Source of the DNA: Cyclobacteriaceae bacterium
GTDB taxonomy: Bacteria > Bacteroidota > Bacteroidia > Cytophagales > Cyclobacteriaceae
NCBI GenBank assembly: GCA_025808415.1
Contig: CP075525.1
Coordinates: 1,473,501 to 1,537,500 of the forward strand
Direction of reading: 5' to 3'
Length of the DNA stretch: 64,000 bases
Shown: piece by piece, positions 27,430-36,375 of the stretch
Layout of the letters: each line of letters begins with the position of its first letter
Position numbering within the stretch: the stretch's first letter is position 1
Program-made: the position numbers and the translations under genes
Notes under the pieces: model-generated
Told to the model about the DNA's origin: nothing
Database searches by the model: none
What the model saw: only the letters and a program-made list of their open reading frames with translations

Positions 27430-28429
27430 ATGGTATAGATTTTTTCCCCAACAGGTAGTAGTCTACGATAATCATCCCGCGGAAAACCTTGTCAAGGCTG
27501 TACGGGTATACCTCCCTAAGCATTGTGCGCTGACGCTGTGTGCCGGGAAGGGATTTTAGAAAGTGCAGTATGGCTTTGATAACCGCTATGCCATCGTTTA
27601 CATGCCCTTCAAGCATAAATTTTAGGGCAGCAACCATATCAAGCAGCAAACGGAGGGGTAGTTTATACAGGAGTTGGGCCGTGGGCAGGTGTTTATAGAT
27701 GAGGCTGAGCCCATTACGGAAGTTGTAATAGGTTTTGCGCGGGTTGTTACGCGGCAGGGTACCGGCACCTACATGAAAAACTGTACTTAAACCACAATAG
27801 GATACCTTTTTGCCCATTCGGTGGATTTTCCAACATAAATCGATTTCTTCCATGTGGGCGAAAAATGTCTCATCAAGGCCCCCCAGGGAATGGTAGGTAT
27901 CGCTCCTGATGACCAGGCATGCACCAGAAGCCCAGAACACCTCGCGGGTATCATTGTATTGCCCCTCATCTTTTTCGGTATGGTTAAAAATCCTTCCCCG
28001 GCAAAAAGGATAACCCAACGTATCGATAAATCCACCACCGGCACCGGCATATTCGAACTGATCTTTCTGGTGGTAGGACAATATCTTCGGCTGCACGGCC
28101 GCAACCTGGGGCTCGTTTTCCAATAGGGTGATCATCGGCTCCAGCCATCCGGGTGTCACTTCGATATCGGAGTTTAACAGGACATAATAAGGTGTATTGA
28201 TTTTTTTCAAGGCCAGGTTGTATCCACCACAGAAACCATAGTTTTTGTCAAGTTGAATAACCTCAACAGTTGGAAAGTTCTTTTTAACATAAGGGATAGA
28301 TTGATCAGAAGATCCGTTGTCGGCCACAACAATAGTAGCATTGGCGGTGTGTTCAACCACGATCGGGAGAAACTGCTTGAGCAATTTCTCGCCATTATAA
28401 TTTAATATGACAACGGATACCTTACTCAA
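27413..28429 (-). CDS. family 2 glycosyltransferase
   Basis: A 338-residue GT2-family glycosyltransferase. The N-terminal nucleotide-sugar fold starts SKVSVVILNYNGEKLLKQFLP and includes VVADNGSSDQS and the metal-binding-type LLNSDIEVTPGW; a later stretch, GGLDETFFAHMEEIDLCWKIHRMG, is typical of rhamnosyl-type GT2 enzymes (ExE/EDxxxR region). A C-terminal amphipathic segment could associate with the membrane. Sugar and acceptor are unknown; likely roles are cell-surface polysaccharide or glycoprotein glycosylation. It is the last gene of the hisS-led minus-strand operon, 9 nt after ybaB. Confidence 0.9.
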   Translation of the reverse strand: MSKVSVVILNYNGEKLLKQFLPIVVEHTANATIVVADNGSSDQSIPYVKKNFPTVEVIQLDKNYGFCGGYNLALKKINTPYYVLLNSDIEVTPGWLEPMITLLENEPQVAAVQPKILSYHQKDQFEYAGAGGGFIDTLGYPFCRGRIFNHTEKDEGQYNDTREVFWASGACLVIRSDTYHSLGGLDETFFAHMEEIDLCWKIHRMGKKVSYCGLSTVFHVGAGTLPRNNPRKTYYNFRNGLSLIYKHLPTAQLLYKLPLRLLLDMVAALKFMLEGHVNDGIAVIKAILHFLKSLPGTQRQRTMLREVYPYSLDKVFRGMIIVDYYLLGKKSIPFKNPK

Positions 28430-28438
28430 GCGTCTGTT

Positions 28439-28774
28439 TTAGCCCATCATGCCGCTAAGGTCCATGCCGGGTATATTGGGCAATAACCCTTCAGTGCTTT
28501 TACGAAGTTCTTCTTTAGCCAGTAGTTCTGCTTCTTCTGAGGCCTTGTTCACGGCTGCAATGACCAGGTCCTGAACAATAATTTTATCATCGGCTTTCAA
28601 TAACGATGGGTCAATATCAACCGCTAATAGTTTACGTTTTCCATTTACAGTTGCCTTAACCATGCCTCCGCCCGACTCGCCATGGGCTGTAATCTTATCT
28701 AAGTTGTCTTGTGCTTCTTTTATACGGGCCTGCACCTCTTTCATTTTGCCCATCATTTTCATCATGTCGAACAT
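28439..28774 (-). CDS. ybaB: YbaB/EbfC nucleoid-associated protein
   Basis: A 111-residue member of the YbaB/EbfC family, small dimeric DNA-binding proteins. Features are the N-terminal helix MFDMMKMMGKMKEVQARIKEAQDNLDKI, the central strand GMVKATVNGKRKLLAVDIDPSLL, and the C-terminal part with DLVIAAVNKASEEAELLAKEEL and the glycine/methionine-rich tail. In many bacteria the gene sits between dnaX and recR; here it is between a T9SS cargo gene and a glycosyltransferase gene, which is unusual as context. Confidence 0.92.
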   Translation of the reverse strand: MFDMMKMMGKMKEVQARIKEAQDNLDKITAHGESGGGMVKATVNGKRKLLAVDIDPSLLKADDKIIVQDLVIAAVNKASEEAELLAKEELRKSTEGLLPNIPGMDLSGMMG

Positions 28775-28826
28775 AAGCAGGGATTGTAGGTTGTCGAATA
28801 ATTCGCAGCAAATCTACCAATTTGTG

Positions 28827-30725
28827 CTATCTCTTCCGCAGTAATACAACCGAGCCGCTTCGTGTAAACGATGTTCCCGACAGGTCGGTTAACCGCGCAA
28901 CGAAAGCGTATGTCCCTTCGGGTTGGTCTTTTCCCCTGAATGTACCGTCCCACCCAACATCAATGTCGCTGGTGGAGAAGAGTAGTTCGCCCCAACGGTT
29001 GAAGATTTGCATTTCAAACCGGGCAATGTATTGACCGAAAACGCGGAACTCTTCATTTTGCACTGGCCCTTGTTTGTCGGGGGTAAAAGCCGTTGGGTAA
29101 AATAATTTTGGTTCCTTTTTTAATTCAATTTCATTGGAAACAGCCTGGCCTAAACCAGCCTGGTTTGCGTTGGCCCTTACGATGTAGCGATAAACTTGTT
29201 CGTTAGGATTTACATCGGAATCCAGATAGGTTAAAGTACCAGCTCCAAGCGGTATAGTTTGCAGTAACTGGCCCTGAAGGTTATATTTTTCGAGTATATA
29301 CTGATTGACTCCATTCAGCCATCCCTCGTAGCCTGACCAGCTAAGGGATGAGTAATTTTCGGGTGTAAGGTTTCCGGTTAACCTGATCGGACAAATTTCA
29401 ATCCCCTGTGGTGCGCTGTTGCCACACACGTCAACGTAGTTCACCCGATAACAGAATTCATCAAGGGTAGTGTACGCGTTATCAAAATACTGGGCCAGGG
29501 TGGGTTTACCAATAAGCTGAAAATTACCGCTACCGGGTTTTCTTAAAACACTATAATCAATGGGTTGAAAAGCCGGATCCTGAGGCCAGGTCAGATCAAG
29601 TCCTGTTGCCGTTACTTGTGCTGTGGCGTTATTGATAGCCGTTGGTATATCGGTTGAAAAGGCAGTAACACACTTAACAAGGGAAATACTTCGGCTACCA
29701 TTGGTATAGTTTGAAGTGAGTTGATAGCAGTACTCTGTTTTGCAGACCACATTATTGTCGATAAAAGAAGAAGTGGCGGTTGTTCCTGCCGGTAACCCAT
29801 CGCGATTAATGGAAAAATTTGAAATACCGGTTGCGTTTGTTGCCCAAGTCAGGTTATTCTGATTATTCTGAGCTACAGCATTCAAATCGGCACTGCAAAT
29901 AATGTTGGAGTAGACCGTGGTATTATTGCAAGGATCGAATGCTCCTAACCGGAAGCAATAGTAATTATCATCAGGCCTAAGATTGGTAAGCGATGTTGTG
30001 GAGGCATTATAAAGTGTTTGTGCAAGTTGAAAAGCAGTGTTGTTGTTGGTAGCGACTTCAAGCCGGTATAAGATATTGGGTGCGGCCGTGTAATTGAGTG
30101 CAATTGAAGTTGAATTGATAACGGTAAGTTCGTTGATGAATGGTGGCGGTAACACGGCCAATGCATTTACCGGTAAGGTGTTTGATCCGCAATTGTCGTC
30201 TGCATTTACATCCTTCCCCCGAACAGAAATGGTTTTATTTCCGCTGGTTGCGTAGGTATGGTTACTGACAGCCGCGGCACCTTTTGGCACCTGTACTTCC
30301 GGGCTGCCATCATTGAAATTTATAATGTAGGCATCGTAGTTGGTATCGGTAACGCGAACCTGCACCTGGTTTCCGCCACAAGTGTACACATCAAAAGCCG
30401 GAGGTGTGTTTGGGGTAACCACTATTTGTATGTCATCGATGCCAAGGTTCTGGTATAAAACCCGTAACAAGTAAGTGCCCGGTTGGGTGTAGGTATGTAC
30501 AAATATATTTTGCTGTGGGGTGGAGTTATCGCCCCAATCAATATCGCAGGGGTTGCCACCGGTACAAAAGCCCGTTGTAATAAGGTTGGTGTTGGTAATG
30601 GTAACAGTAAGGGGTGTACAACCTTTGCGCTCATCAACCGAAAAGCGGCCCAGGCGACTTATGTATTGTGCCTGTGCCAACAGGGGGAATAGTACCAACA
30701 GACTAATTACAAGCCGGATAATCAT
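28827..30725 (-). CDS. secreted protein with PKD domain and gliding-motility C-terminal domain
   Basis: A 632-residue secreted protein. The signal peptide ends at AQAQ (about residue 20). A PKD-like domain follows (GCTPLTVTITNTN with IDWGDNSTPQQN and HTYTQPGTYLLRV), then fibronectin-like segments, each with cysteine pairs (YCFRLGAFDPC, YCYQLTSNY). The last 90 residues, starting FYPTAFTPDKQGP and including MQIFNRWGELLFSTSDIDVGWDGTFRGKDQPEGTYAF, are the gliding motility-associated C-terminal domain (type B T9SS sorting signal). The protein is therefore expected at the cell surface or outside. It starts within the hutH stop codon (4-nt overlap) and ends 53 nt before ybaB. Ligand unknown. Confidence 0.88.
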   Translation of the reverse strand: MIIRLVISLLVLFPLLAQAQYISRLGRFSVDERKGCTPLTVTITNTNLITTGFCTGGNPCDIDWGDNSTPQQNIFVHTYTQPGTYLLRVLYQNLGIDDIQIVVTPNTPPAFDVYTCGGNQVQVRVTDTNYDAYIINFNDGSPEVQVPKGAAAVSNHTYATSGNKTISVRGKDVNADDNCGSNTLPVNALAVLPPPFINELTVINSTSIALNYTAAPNILYRLEVATNNNTAFQLAQTLYNASTTSLTNLRPDDNYYCFRLGAFDPCNNTTVYSNIICSADLNAVAQNNQNNLTWATNATGISNFSINRDGLPAGTTATSSFIDNNVVCKTEYCYQLTSNYTNGSRSISLVKCVTAFSTDIPTAINNATAQVTATGLDLTWPQDPAFQPIDYSVLRKPGSGNFQLIGKPTLAQYFDNAYTTLDEFCYRVNYVDVCGNSAPQGIEICPIRLTGNLTPENYSSLSWSGYEGWLNGVNQYILEKYNLQGQLLQTIPLGAGTLTYLDSDVNPNEQVYRYIVRANANQAGLGQAVSNEIELKKEPKLFYPTAFTPDKQGPVQNEEFRVFGQYIARFEMQIFNRWGELLFSTSDIDVGWDGTFRGKDQPEGTYAFVARLTDLSGTSFTRSGSVVLLRKR

Positions 30726-32215
30726 GAAATGTTTAATTCGCGAATAAACCGTTCGGCACTCACCAGGTCGTGGTGCAGAACGCGATCTTCTTCTACAAAC
30801 GGAACAGCCTGCCTGAAAGTATCTACAATTTTCTCAAGTTTAGGGGATGTTTTTGACGGCCTGCGGAAATGCAGCGCTTGTGCAGCCACGGTCAATTCGA
30901 TGGCCAATATTGAATAGAGGTTATTAACAACCCGGTGAGCTTTGGTGGCTGCGTTAGCGCCCATACTTACGTGGTCTTCCTGCCCGTTGGACGACACAAT
31001 TGAATCAACCGAAGCGGGCGTGCAGAGTTGTTTGTTCTGGCTTACCAGTGAGGCCGCAGTATACTGAGGAATCATCATACCTGAATTAATACCCGGATTG
31101 GCCACGAGGTAATTCGGTAAGTCGCGTGAACCAGAAATTAGTTGATATATCCTTCGTTCTGAGATGCTTCCCAGTTCGGCCAACGCCATCGCCAGATAGT
31201 CTAGTGATAAGGCCAACGGTTGTCCGTGAAAGTTCCCGCCTGAAATGATGGCATCGTCTTCCGGGAAAACATTAGGGTTATCGGTCACGCTGTTCACCTC
31301 GGTAAGGATAATACCGGTTACATGATTGATTGCATCGAGGCTGGCGCCATGGACCTGGGGTATGCACCGGAACGAGTAAGGGTCCTGCACATGCTTTTTC
31401 TTTTGATTAATTAAATCGCTGCCCTCCAGTAAGGATAGAAATTCTGCAGCGACATTTACCTGTCCTTTCTGTGGGCGAATAGCATGAACGTTCGGCAGAA
31501 ACGGATCAATCCGGCCGTCAAATGCATCCAACGAAAGTGCACCGATAATATTTGCAAGTTTAATCAGCCTGTGTGCATGTAATGTGCACCACACACCATA
31601 GGCACTCATAAACTGTGTTCCATTTAAAAGTGCCAATCCCTCTTTTGCTTTGAAATGGACTGGCTCCCAGTTGAAGTGCTCGTTGATTTCTTTGCCTGTA
31701 AGCAATTTGCCTTGATGGTGTACTTCACCATGCCCGATAAGCGTTAGCGCCAGGTGCGCTAAAGGTGCCAGGTCGCCTGACGCACCCAGTGAGCCCATTT
31801 CATAGATAACCGGGTAAACTTTATGATTGAAATAATCGGCCAGTCGTTGAACGGTTTGCAACTGAACGCCTGAGTAACCATAAGCCAAGGACTGAACTTT
31901 CAGGAACAGCATGAGTCTTACGATTTCATCAGGAATTTCCGGCCCTGCACCGCAGGCATGCGACTTCACTAGATTCTCCTGGAGTTTTTCAAGTTGATCG
32001 TGTGCGATATAGGTATTGTACAACGAGCCAAAGCCGGTGTTGATACCATAAATCGGATGGGTGGTATTTTTTAGCTTTTCGTCCAGGTAATCACGGCAGT
32101 GATTGATTTTTTGTTTGGCTTCATCGGATAAGGTAATTTCAATATCACTGAACGCTAATGTGCTCAGATCATCAAGCGTGAGCTCCCGGGAAGATATAGC
32201 GTGCTTTTTTTTCAA
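30722..32215 (-). CDS. hutH: histidine ammonia-lyase
   Basis: A 497-residue histidine ammonia-lyase, which converts histidine to urocanate. The self-forming MIO cofactor comes from Ala-Ser-Gly at 145-147 in GSLGASGDLAPLAH; the catalytic tyrosine lies in YGINTGFGSL (about 56-65). Further family stretches are LLNGTQFMSAYG, QDPYSFRCIPQVHGA, FHGQPLALSLDYLAMA and SSNGQEDHVSMG. Length is normal. No hutU, hutI or hutG is near. It lies 5 nt after hisS and shares a 4-nt overlap with the next secreted protein, so it sits in an operon with histidyl-tRNA synthetase. An aromatic amino acid lyase of other specificity cannot be wholly excluded. Confidence 0.92.
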   Translation of the reverse strand: MKKKHAISSRELTLDDLSTLAFSDIEITLSDEAKQKINHCRDYLDEKLKNTTHPIYGINTGFGSLYNTYIAHDQLEKLQENLVKSHACGAGPEIPDEIVRLMLFLKVQSLAYGYSGVQLQTVQRLADYFNHKVYPVIYEMGSLGASGDLAPLAHLALTLIGHGEVHHQGKLLTGKEINEHFNWEPVHFKAKEGLALLNGTQFMSAYGVWCTLHAHRLIKLANIIGALSLDAFDGRIDPFLPNVHAIRPQKGQVNVAAEFLSLLEGSDLINQKKKHVQDPYSFRCIPQVHGASLDAINHVTGIILTEVNSVTDNPNVFPEDDAIISGGNFHGQPLALSLDYLAMALAELGSISERRIYQLISGSRDLPNYLVANPGINSGMMIPQYTAASLVSQNKQLCTPASVDSIVSSNGQEDHVSMGANAATKAHRVVNNLYSILAIELTVAAQALHFRRPSKTSPKLEKIVDTFRQAVPFVEEDRVLHHDLVSAERFIRELNIS

Positions 32216-32220
32216 CTGGA

Positions 32221-33591
32221 TTAGTATGTGAGTTTATGAATGATGTTGTTGATGGTAAGTTTTTCCTGCTCTCCGCTTTGCATGTTTTTGATGGTGAGAT
32301 CTCCGCTCTTCATTTCTTCTTCGCCCACTACCAGGCAAAACGCAATCATTTTCTTGTTGGCATAATCCAACTGCTTTTTAAGTTTGGTTACATCCGGATA
32401 GATTTCACAGTTAATTCCGGCTTCCCTTAGTTTTGTGAGCAGCGACAAGCCATAGGAGCGGGTTGATTCATCAAAATGACAAACAAGAACTTTCGATGAC
32501 GACAATGTTTCTTTCGGAAACAATTTCAGTTCCTCCATCGCATCGTACAGACGATCAATACCAAAAGAAATTCCTACACCCGACAATTGTTCTTTCGAGC
32601 CGAAAGCTTGCGTAAGGTTATCGTACCGGCCGCCACCGCTTACACTGCCAATGGCCACATCGTTAATCTTCACTTCAAAAATGCAGCCCGTATAATAACT
32701 GAGGCCGCGGGCCAGCGCAATGTCAAATTCAACATGTTCATCATCTGCCTGGTACTGGTTGAGTAAATCTAAAACTTCTATCAGATCACTTGTACCTTTT
32801 AAACCTGCTGTTGATTGGGTGAATGTTGTTTTCAGCGCGTCAAGCTTCTCACGGTTAGTTCCTTTTGTGCTGAGCAGGTTAAACAATCTATCGATTTGAT
32901 TTGCCAAAAAACCTTTTTCAGTCAATTCATTGCGCACACCAGCTTCACCAATTTTATCGAGTTTATCGATGGCCACAAAAAGATCATTCACTTTCCTGAC
33001 AGCACCTAAAACTTCGGCAATCCCATTCAGCACACCACGATGATTAATCTTAATCGAATAGTTGTTGATGTTAAGTTTGTGCATTACTTCTTTAATCATC
33101 AACACGATCTCAGCTTCGCAGATCAGTGAATCAGTACCCACCACATCGGCATCGCATTGATAAAACTCCCGGTACCTGCCTTTCTGCGGACGATCAGCCC
33201 GCCAAACAGGCTGAATTTGATAGCGTTTAAAGGGCAACGATATTTCATGCCGGTTCATCACCACGTAGCGGGCAAACGGAACCGTGAGGTCGTAACGAAG
33301 GCCTTTTTCAGAAATTTCTGCTACAATACTTTTTGAGTTTCGTGTTTCGAGCTTGTCTTTATCCACATCTTTCAGAAAGTCTCCGCTATTCAGGATTTTG
33401 AATAAAAGCTGATCTCCTTCATCACCATACTTTCCTGTCAGGGTGCTGAGGTTTTCCATGGCGGGGGTCTCCAATGGCTGAAAACCATACTTTTGAAATA
33501 CCGTGCGGATGGTGGTGAGAATAAACTGGCGCTTAGCCATTACAGAAGGCCCGAAATCGCGTGTTCCTTTCGGTAAAGCAGGTTTTTCCAT
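32221..33591 (-). CDS. hisS: histidyl-tRNA synthetase
   Basis: A 456-residue class II synthetase that charges tRNA-His. Motif 1 region GFQPLETPAMENL, motif 2 with YRPQ-type WRADRPQKGRYREFYQCDADVVG, the histidine-specific motifs LARGLSYYTGCIFEV and SVSGGGRYDNL, and motif 3 GVGISFGIDRLYDAM are all present, followed by the anticodon-binding domain. It is the first gene of the operon hisS-hutH-T9SS protein-ybaB-GT2. A TAGCTTTG box (minus strand, 33599-33606) lies just upstream but too close to the ATG for a normal leader. Confidence 0.96.
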   Translation of the reverse strand: MEKPALPKGTRDFGPSVMAKRQFILTTIRTVFQKYGFQPLETPAMENLSTLTGKYGDEGDQLLFKILNSGDFLKDVDKDKLETRNSKSIVAEISEKGLRYDLTVPFARYVVMNRHEISLPFKRYQIQPVWRADRPQKGRYREFYQCDADVVGTDSLICEAEIVLMIKEVMHKLNINNYSIKINHRGVLNGIAEVLGAVRKVNDLFVAIDKLDKIGEAGVRNELTEKGFLANQIDRLFNLLSTKGTNREKLDALKTTFTQSTAGLKGTSDLIEVLDLLNQYQADDEHVEFDIALARGLSYYTGCIFEVKINDVAIGSVSGGGRYDNLTQAFGSKEQLSGVGISFGIDRLYDAMEELKLFPKETLSSSKVLVCHFDESTRSYGLSLLTKLREAGINCEIYPDVTKLKKQLDYANKKMIAFCLVVGEEEMKSGDLTIKNMQSGEQEKLTINNIIHKLTY

Positions 33592-33675
33592 ACAAGGGCA
33601 AAGCTAATACGATTGCGGAAAGCAAGGGTAATTACGCTCATTTTTAAGCTAAAAACACAATATTGGCTATGGGCT

Positions 33676-33706
33676 TTTGCCTATGTGGCGGAAAGCATTA
33701 TTTTTG
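33676..33706 (+). promoter_or_regulatory. consensus promoter of the small basic protein gene
   Basis: TTTG (33676-33679), exactly 19 nt, then TATTTTTG (33699-33706): a perfect match to the Bacteroidota TTTG-N19-TAnnTTTG promoter. Transcription would begin near 33713, which excludes the longer frame opening at 33613 and supports the ATG at 33730. Confidence 0.75.
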
Positions 33707-33729
33707 CGCTCCTTTTAACAACAAAAGTC

Positions 33730-33882
33730 ATGGCAGTAACCCGTTTAAAGAGAAAGAACCGCAAGGATAAGTCAAAATCCGCGGTAAGACGTCAGAGCTT
33801 AAAAATCCAAAATGCTAAGCCTGTCATTAAGAACGTTGATATCGAGAAAATTAAAGAAGCGTTCAAGGCGAAGAAAGCCTGA
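33730..33882 (+). CDS. small basic protein, function unknown
   Basis: A 50-residue, very lysine/arginine-rich protein beginning MAVTRLKRKNRKDKSKSAVR and ending in a short amphipathic helix (VDIEKIKEAFKAKKA). The start is fixed by the perfect promoter at 33676-33706, which lies inside the longer open frame. A strong terminator follows at 33916, so the gene is a complete, independent, probably well expressed transcription unit. The composition suggests nucleic-acid or ribosome binding (inference). I do not recognise a named family with certainty. Confidence 0.7.
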   Translation: MAVTRLKRKNRKDKSKSAVRRQSLKIQNAKPVIKNVDIEKIKEAFKAKKA

Positions 33883-33915
33883 TCAGTCCTTTACATTTTA
33901 CCACTACTATACAGT

Positions 33916-33953
33916 AGCCCTTGCTCCTTATCGAGCAAGGGCTTTTATTTTTT
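33916..33953 (+). terminator. terminator of the small basic protein gene
   Basis: An 11-bp perfect stem, AGCCCTTGCTC (33916-33926) with GAGCAAGGGCT (33933-33943), six-nt loop, followed by a T-rich run to 33953. Confidence 0.9.
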
Positions 33954-34019
33954 AACCTATGGCTTGCAGGCAGATTGCATTTCTTAGTTTCTTGCAGACC
34001 TTAAAACTACTACTCGTTT

Positions 34020-34796
34020 ATGGCTCCTTTGAATCTTGTTTGCTGGAATGTAAATGGCATCCGTTCGATTATTAAAAAGGATTTTTTAAAAGATGTAAAA
34101 GCCATGGCACCCGATATGCTATGCCTTCAGGAAACCAAGGCTTCGGTAGAGGATGTTAAATCGGTGTTGGAGCTCATGCCCGAGTACAAAGGCTATATCA
34201 ATTCATCCAAAGCGCGGCAAGGTTATTCCGGCACGGCTATTCTAACCAAGACAGAACCGGTTTCAGTTACCTACGATATGGCCATTGAAGAACATGACCA
34301 GGAGGGCAGGGTAGTAACGGCTGAGTTTGAGTCGTTTTTCCTGGTTACCGTTTACACACCCAATGCAGGTGAAGGATTGAAAAGACTGGATTATCGTGCT
34401 CAATGGGATGAGGAATTCCGTAAGTATGTGGTTGGTTTGAACCGCAGAAAGCCAGTTATTATTTGCGGTGACCTGAATGTGGCACACCAACCGATTGATA
34501 TTGCACGGGCAAAAGATAACTACAACAAGTCAGCCGGCTATACCCAAATTGAAATTGATGGCTTTCAAAAATTATTGGATGCCGGGTTTGTTGATACCTT
34601 CCGGCATTTTCATCCGGAGGCGGTAAAGTATACCTATTGGAATTATATGTTCAATGCACGCGCACGAAACGTGGGATGGAGAATAGATTATTTTCTGGCC
34701 AGTAAATTATTGGTGGATAAAATCAAATCAGCAACAATTTACAATGAGTACTACGGGTCCGATCATTGCCCGATAGGGCTTACCATTCAGGTTTAA
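34020..34796 (+). CDS. xth: exodeoxyribonuclease III (AP endonuclease)
   Basis: A 258-residue exonuclease III-type enzyme of base-excision repair that cuts at abasic sites. Motifs are LVCWNVNGIRSI (metal/active-site Asn), MLCLQETKAS (metal Glu), VTVYTPNAGEGLKRLDYR, IICGDLNVAHQPIDIA (catalytic Asp and Asn), and YYGSDHCPIGLTI (catalytic Asp-His). Length is typical of the ExoA/APE1 branch. The 3' end overlaps the convergent small membrane protein gene by 4 nt. No clear promoter is seen in the 66 nt after the preceding terminator. Confidence 0.95.
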   Translation: MAPLNLVCWNVNGIRSIIKKDFLKDVKAMAPDMLCLQETKASVEDVKSVLELMPEYKGYINSSKARQGYSGTAILTKTEPVSVTYDMAIEEHDQEGRVVTAEFESFFLVTVYTPNAGEGLKRLDYRAQWDEEFRKYVVGLNRRKPVIICGDLNVAHQPIDIARAKDNYNKSAGYTQIEIDGFQKLLDAGFVDTFRHFHPEAVKYTYWNYMFNARARNVGWRIDYFLASKLLVDKIKSATIYNEYYGSDHCPIGLTIQV

Positions 34797-35065
34797 TTCA
34801 GAAAGTACAGCACAAAAACAGTTACCGAAAGCAACTGAAAAAGCTTTTGCACCCTACGGTCGGCTTTAAAGGCCGACCAGCCTGTAGCAACACCCAGCGT
34901 TAGAAAGAAAGCGAAGTCCATAAAAAACCGTACGGGTGTTTGGTCATGCCATGAACCAAATGGAAGCTGGAAGCTTAATTCCAGCGAGGCGAATTGAAGA
35001 ATAGAAAACAAGGCAATCAGAAAGTGAAGAACTGCACAGCCAATACCGATGTGTTTTGCTTGCAT
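34793..35065 (-). CDS. small membrane protein, function unknown
   Basis: A 90-residue hydrophobic protein with likely membrane helices near residues 7-28, 43-63 and 73-88. I do not recognise the family. Its ATG overlaps the murA stop by one base (TGATG), so it is probably translationally coupled to murA. The stop overlaps the convergent xth gene by 4 nt. A pure coupling artefact is unlikely because the frame is compact and well formed, but no functional clue exists beyond position. Confidence 0.6.
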   Translation of the reverse strand: MQAKHIGIGCAVLHFLIALFSILQFASLELSFQLPFGSWHDQTPVRFFMDFAFFLTLGVATGWSAFKADRRVQKLFQLLSVTVFVLYFLN

Positions 35066-36372
35066 CAGTTTATTCGTTCAATGTCAGCACCTAAGGATTT
35101 CAACCGTCCATCAATATTTTGATAACCCCGGTCAATTTGGTCGATACTGGAAATTTCACTAACACCATTGGCAGATAGTGCTGCAATCAGTAAGGCTACC
35201 CCAGCGCGAATATCGGGGGAAGCCATTTTTATTCCACGCAACGGATGTTTGCGATCTAAACCAATTACAGTAGCACGATGCGGATCATTCAAAATAATCT
35301 GTGCGCCCATGTCGATCAGTTTATCTACAAAGAAGAGCCGGCTTTCAAACATCTTCTGGTGGATGAGTACCGTTCCCTTGGCTTGTGTAGCCACTACCAA
35401 AACTATACTGATCAAATCGGGAGTAAAGCCCGGCCAGGGGGCATCGGCAACAGTTAAGATTGAGCCATCGATAAAGGTTTCGATTTCATAATTCGCTTGT
35501 GCGGGAATGTGGATATCATCACCCCTGAACTCCATTTTAATGCCCAGCTTTTTAAAAACATCGGGTATCATGCCCAGCATATCAATACGGCAATTTTTAA
35601 TGGTAATTTCCGATTGCGTCATAGCCGCAAGGCCAATGAAGCTACCAATCTCAATCATGTCGGGCAGCAGGGTATGCTCGGTGCCGTTTAATTTTTCAAC
35701 ACCTTCAATACTAATCAGGTTGGAGCCGATGCCACTGATTTTTGCACCCATGCGGTTAAGCATCAGGCAAAGTTGTTGAAGGTAGGGCTCGCATGCTGCA
35801 TTATAAATAGTTGTTGTGCCTTTTGCCAACACAGCCGCCATAATAATGTTGGCCGTTCCGGTAACAGAAGCCTCATCCAACAGCATGTACGTGCCCTTCA
35901 GGTGACTGGCATCAATGTGAAATAGCTGATCGTTCGATTCGAAATTGAATTCGGCTCCCAGTTTTTGAAATCCGATAAAGTGAGTATCCAATCTTCTTCT
36001 CCCGATTTTATCGCCACCGGGTTTAGGTATGTTGGCTTTTCCGTAGCGGGCTAATATGGGGCCGAGTAACATAACCGAGCCGCGAAGGGCTGCTGCTTTC
36101 GTACGATAGGCATCGGTTTCTAAAAATTCTGTGTGGATAGTTTTGGCCGTAAAACGATATGAACCAGTGTCAAGTTTTTCAACCTGGCAACCTAAATCAC
36201 ATACTAACTCAATCAGTTTGTTGACATCACGAATATCAGGAATATTGTGTATGGTTACCGGTTGATCGGTAAGGAGTACGGCACAAATAATTTGAAGCGC
36301 TTCGTTCTTGGCACCTTGCGGTGTAATTTCACCTTTCAGTTTTTTACCGCCCTTAATTCGGAATATACTCAT
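35065..36372 (-). CDS. murA: UDP-N-acetylglucosamine 1-carboxyvinyltransferase MurA with Asp at the Cys115 position
   Basis: A 435-residue MurA, first committed enzyme of peptidoglycan synthesis, adding enolpyruvate from PEP to UDP-GlcNAc. Lys22-Asn23 (AKNEALQI) and the family stretches SVMLLGPILARYG, ASVTGTANIIMAAVLA, and FTPDLISIVLVVATQAKG are present. The active-site loop reads PKPGGDKIGRRRLDTHF, so Asp121 (codon 36010-36012) replaces the cysteine that fosfomycin alkylates in E. coli. In mycobacteria this same change gives intrinsic fosfomycin resistance. The start at 36372 (MSIFRIKGG) matches the family; 24 upstream codons come from repeat-like sequence. A short inverted repeat abuts the ATG. 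Confidence 0.95.
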   Translation of the reverse strand: MSIFRIKGGKKLKGEITPQGAKNEALQIICAVLLTDQPVTIHNIPDIRDVNKLIELVCDLGCQVEKLDTGSYRFTAKTIHTEFLETDAYRTKAAALRGSVMLLGPILARYGKANIPKPGGDKIGRRRLDTHFIGFQKLGAEFNFESNDQLFHIDASHLKGTYMLLDEASVTGTANIIMAAVLAKGTTTIYNAACEPYLQQLCLMLNRMGAKISGIGSNLISIEGVEKLNGTEHTLLPDMIEIGSFIGLAAMTQSEITIKNCRIDMLGMIPDVFKKLGIKMEFRGDDIHIPAQANYEIETFIDGSILTVADAPWPGFTPDLISIVLVVATQAKGTVLIHQKMFESRLFFVDKLIDMGAQIILNDPHRATVIGLDRKHPLRGIKMASPDIRAGVALLIAALSANGVSEISSIDQIDRGYQNIDGRLKSLGADIERIN

Positions 36373-36375
36373 GTA

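Noticed and set aside
30722..32215. Complete hut operon
   Set aside because: Only hutH is present; flanking genes belong to other processes.
33613..33729. Longer start for the small basic protein
   Set aside because: A perfect promoter (33676-33706) lies inside this stretch, so these codons are probably not transcribed with the gene.
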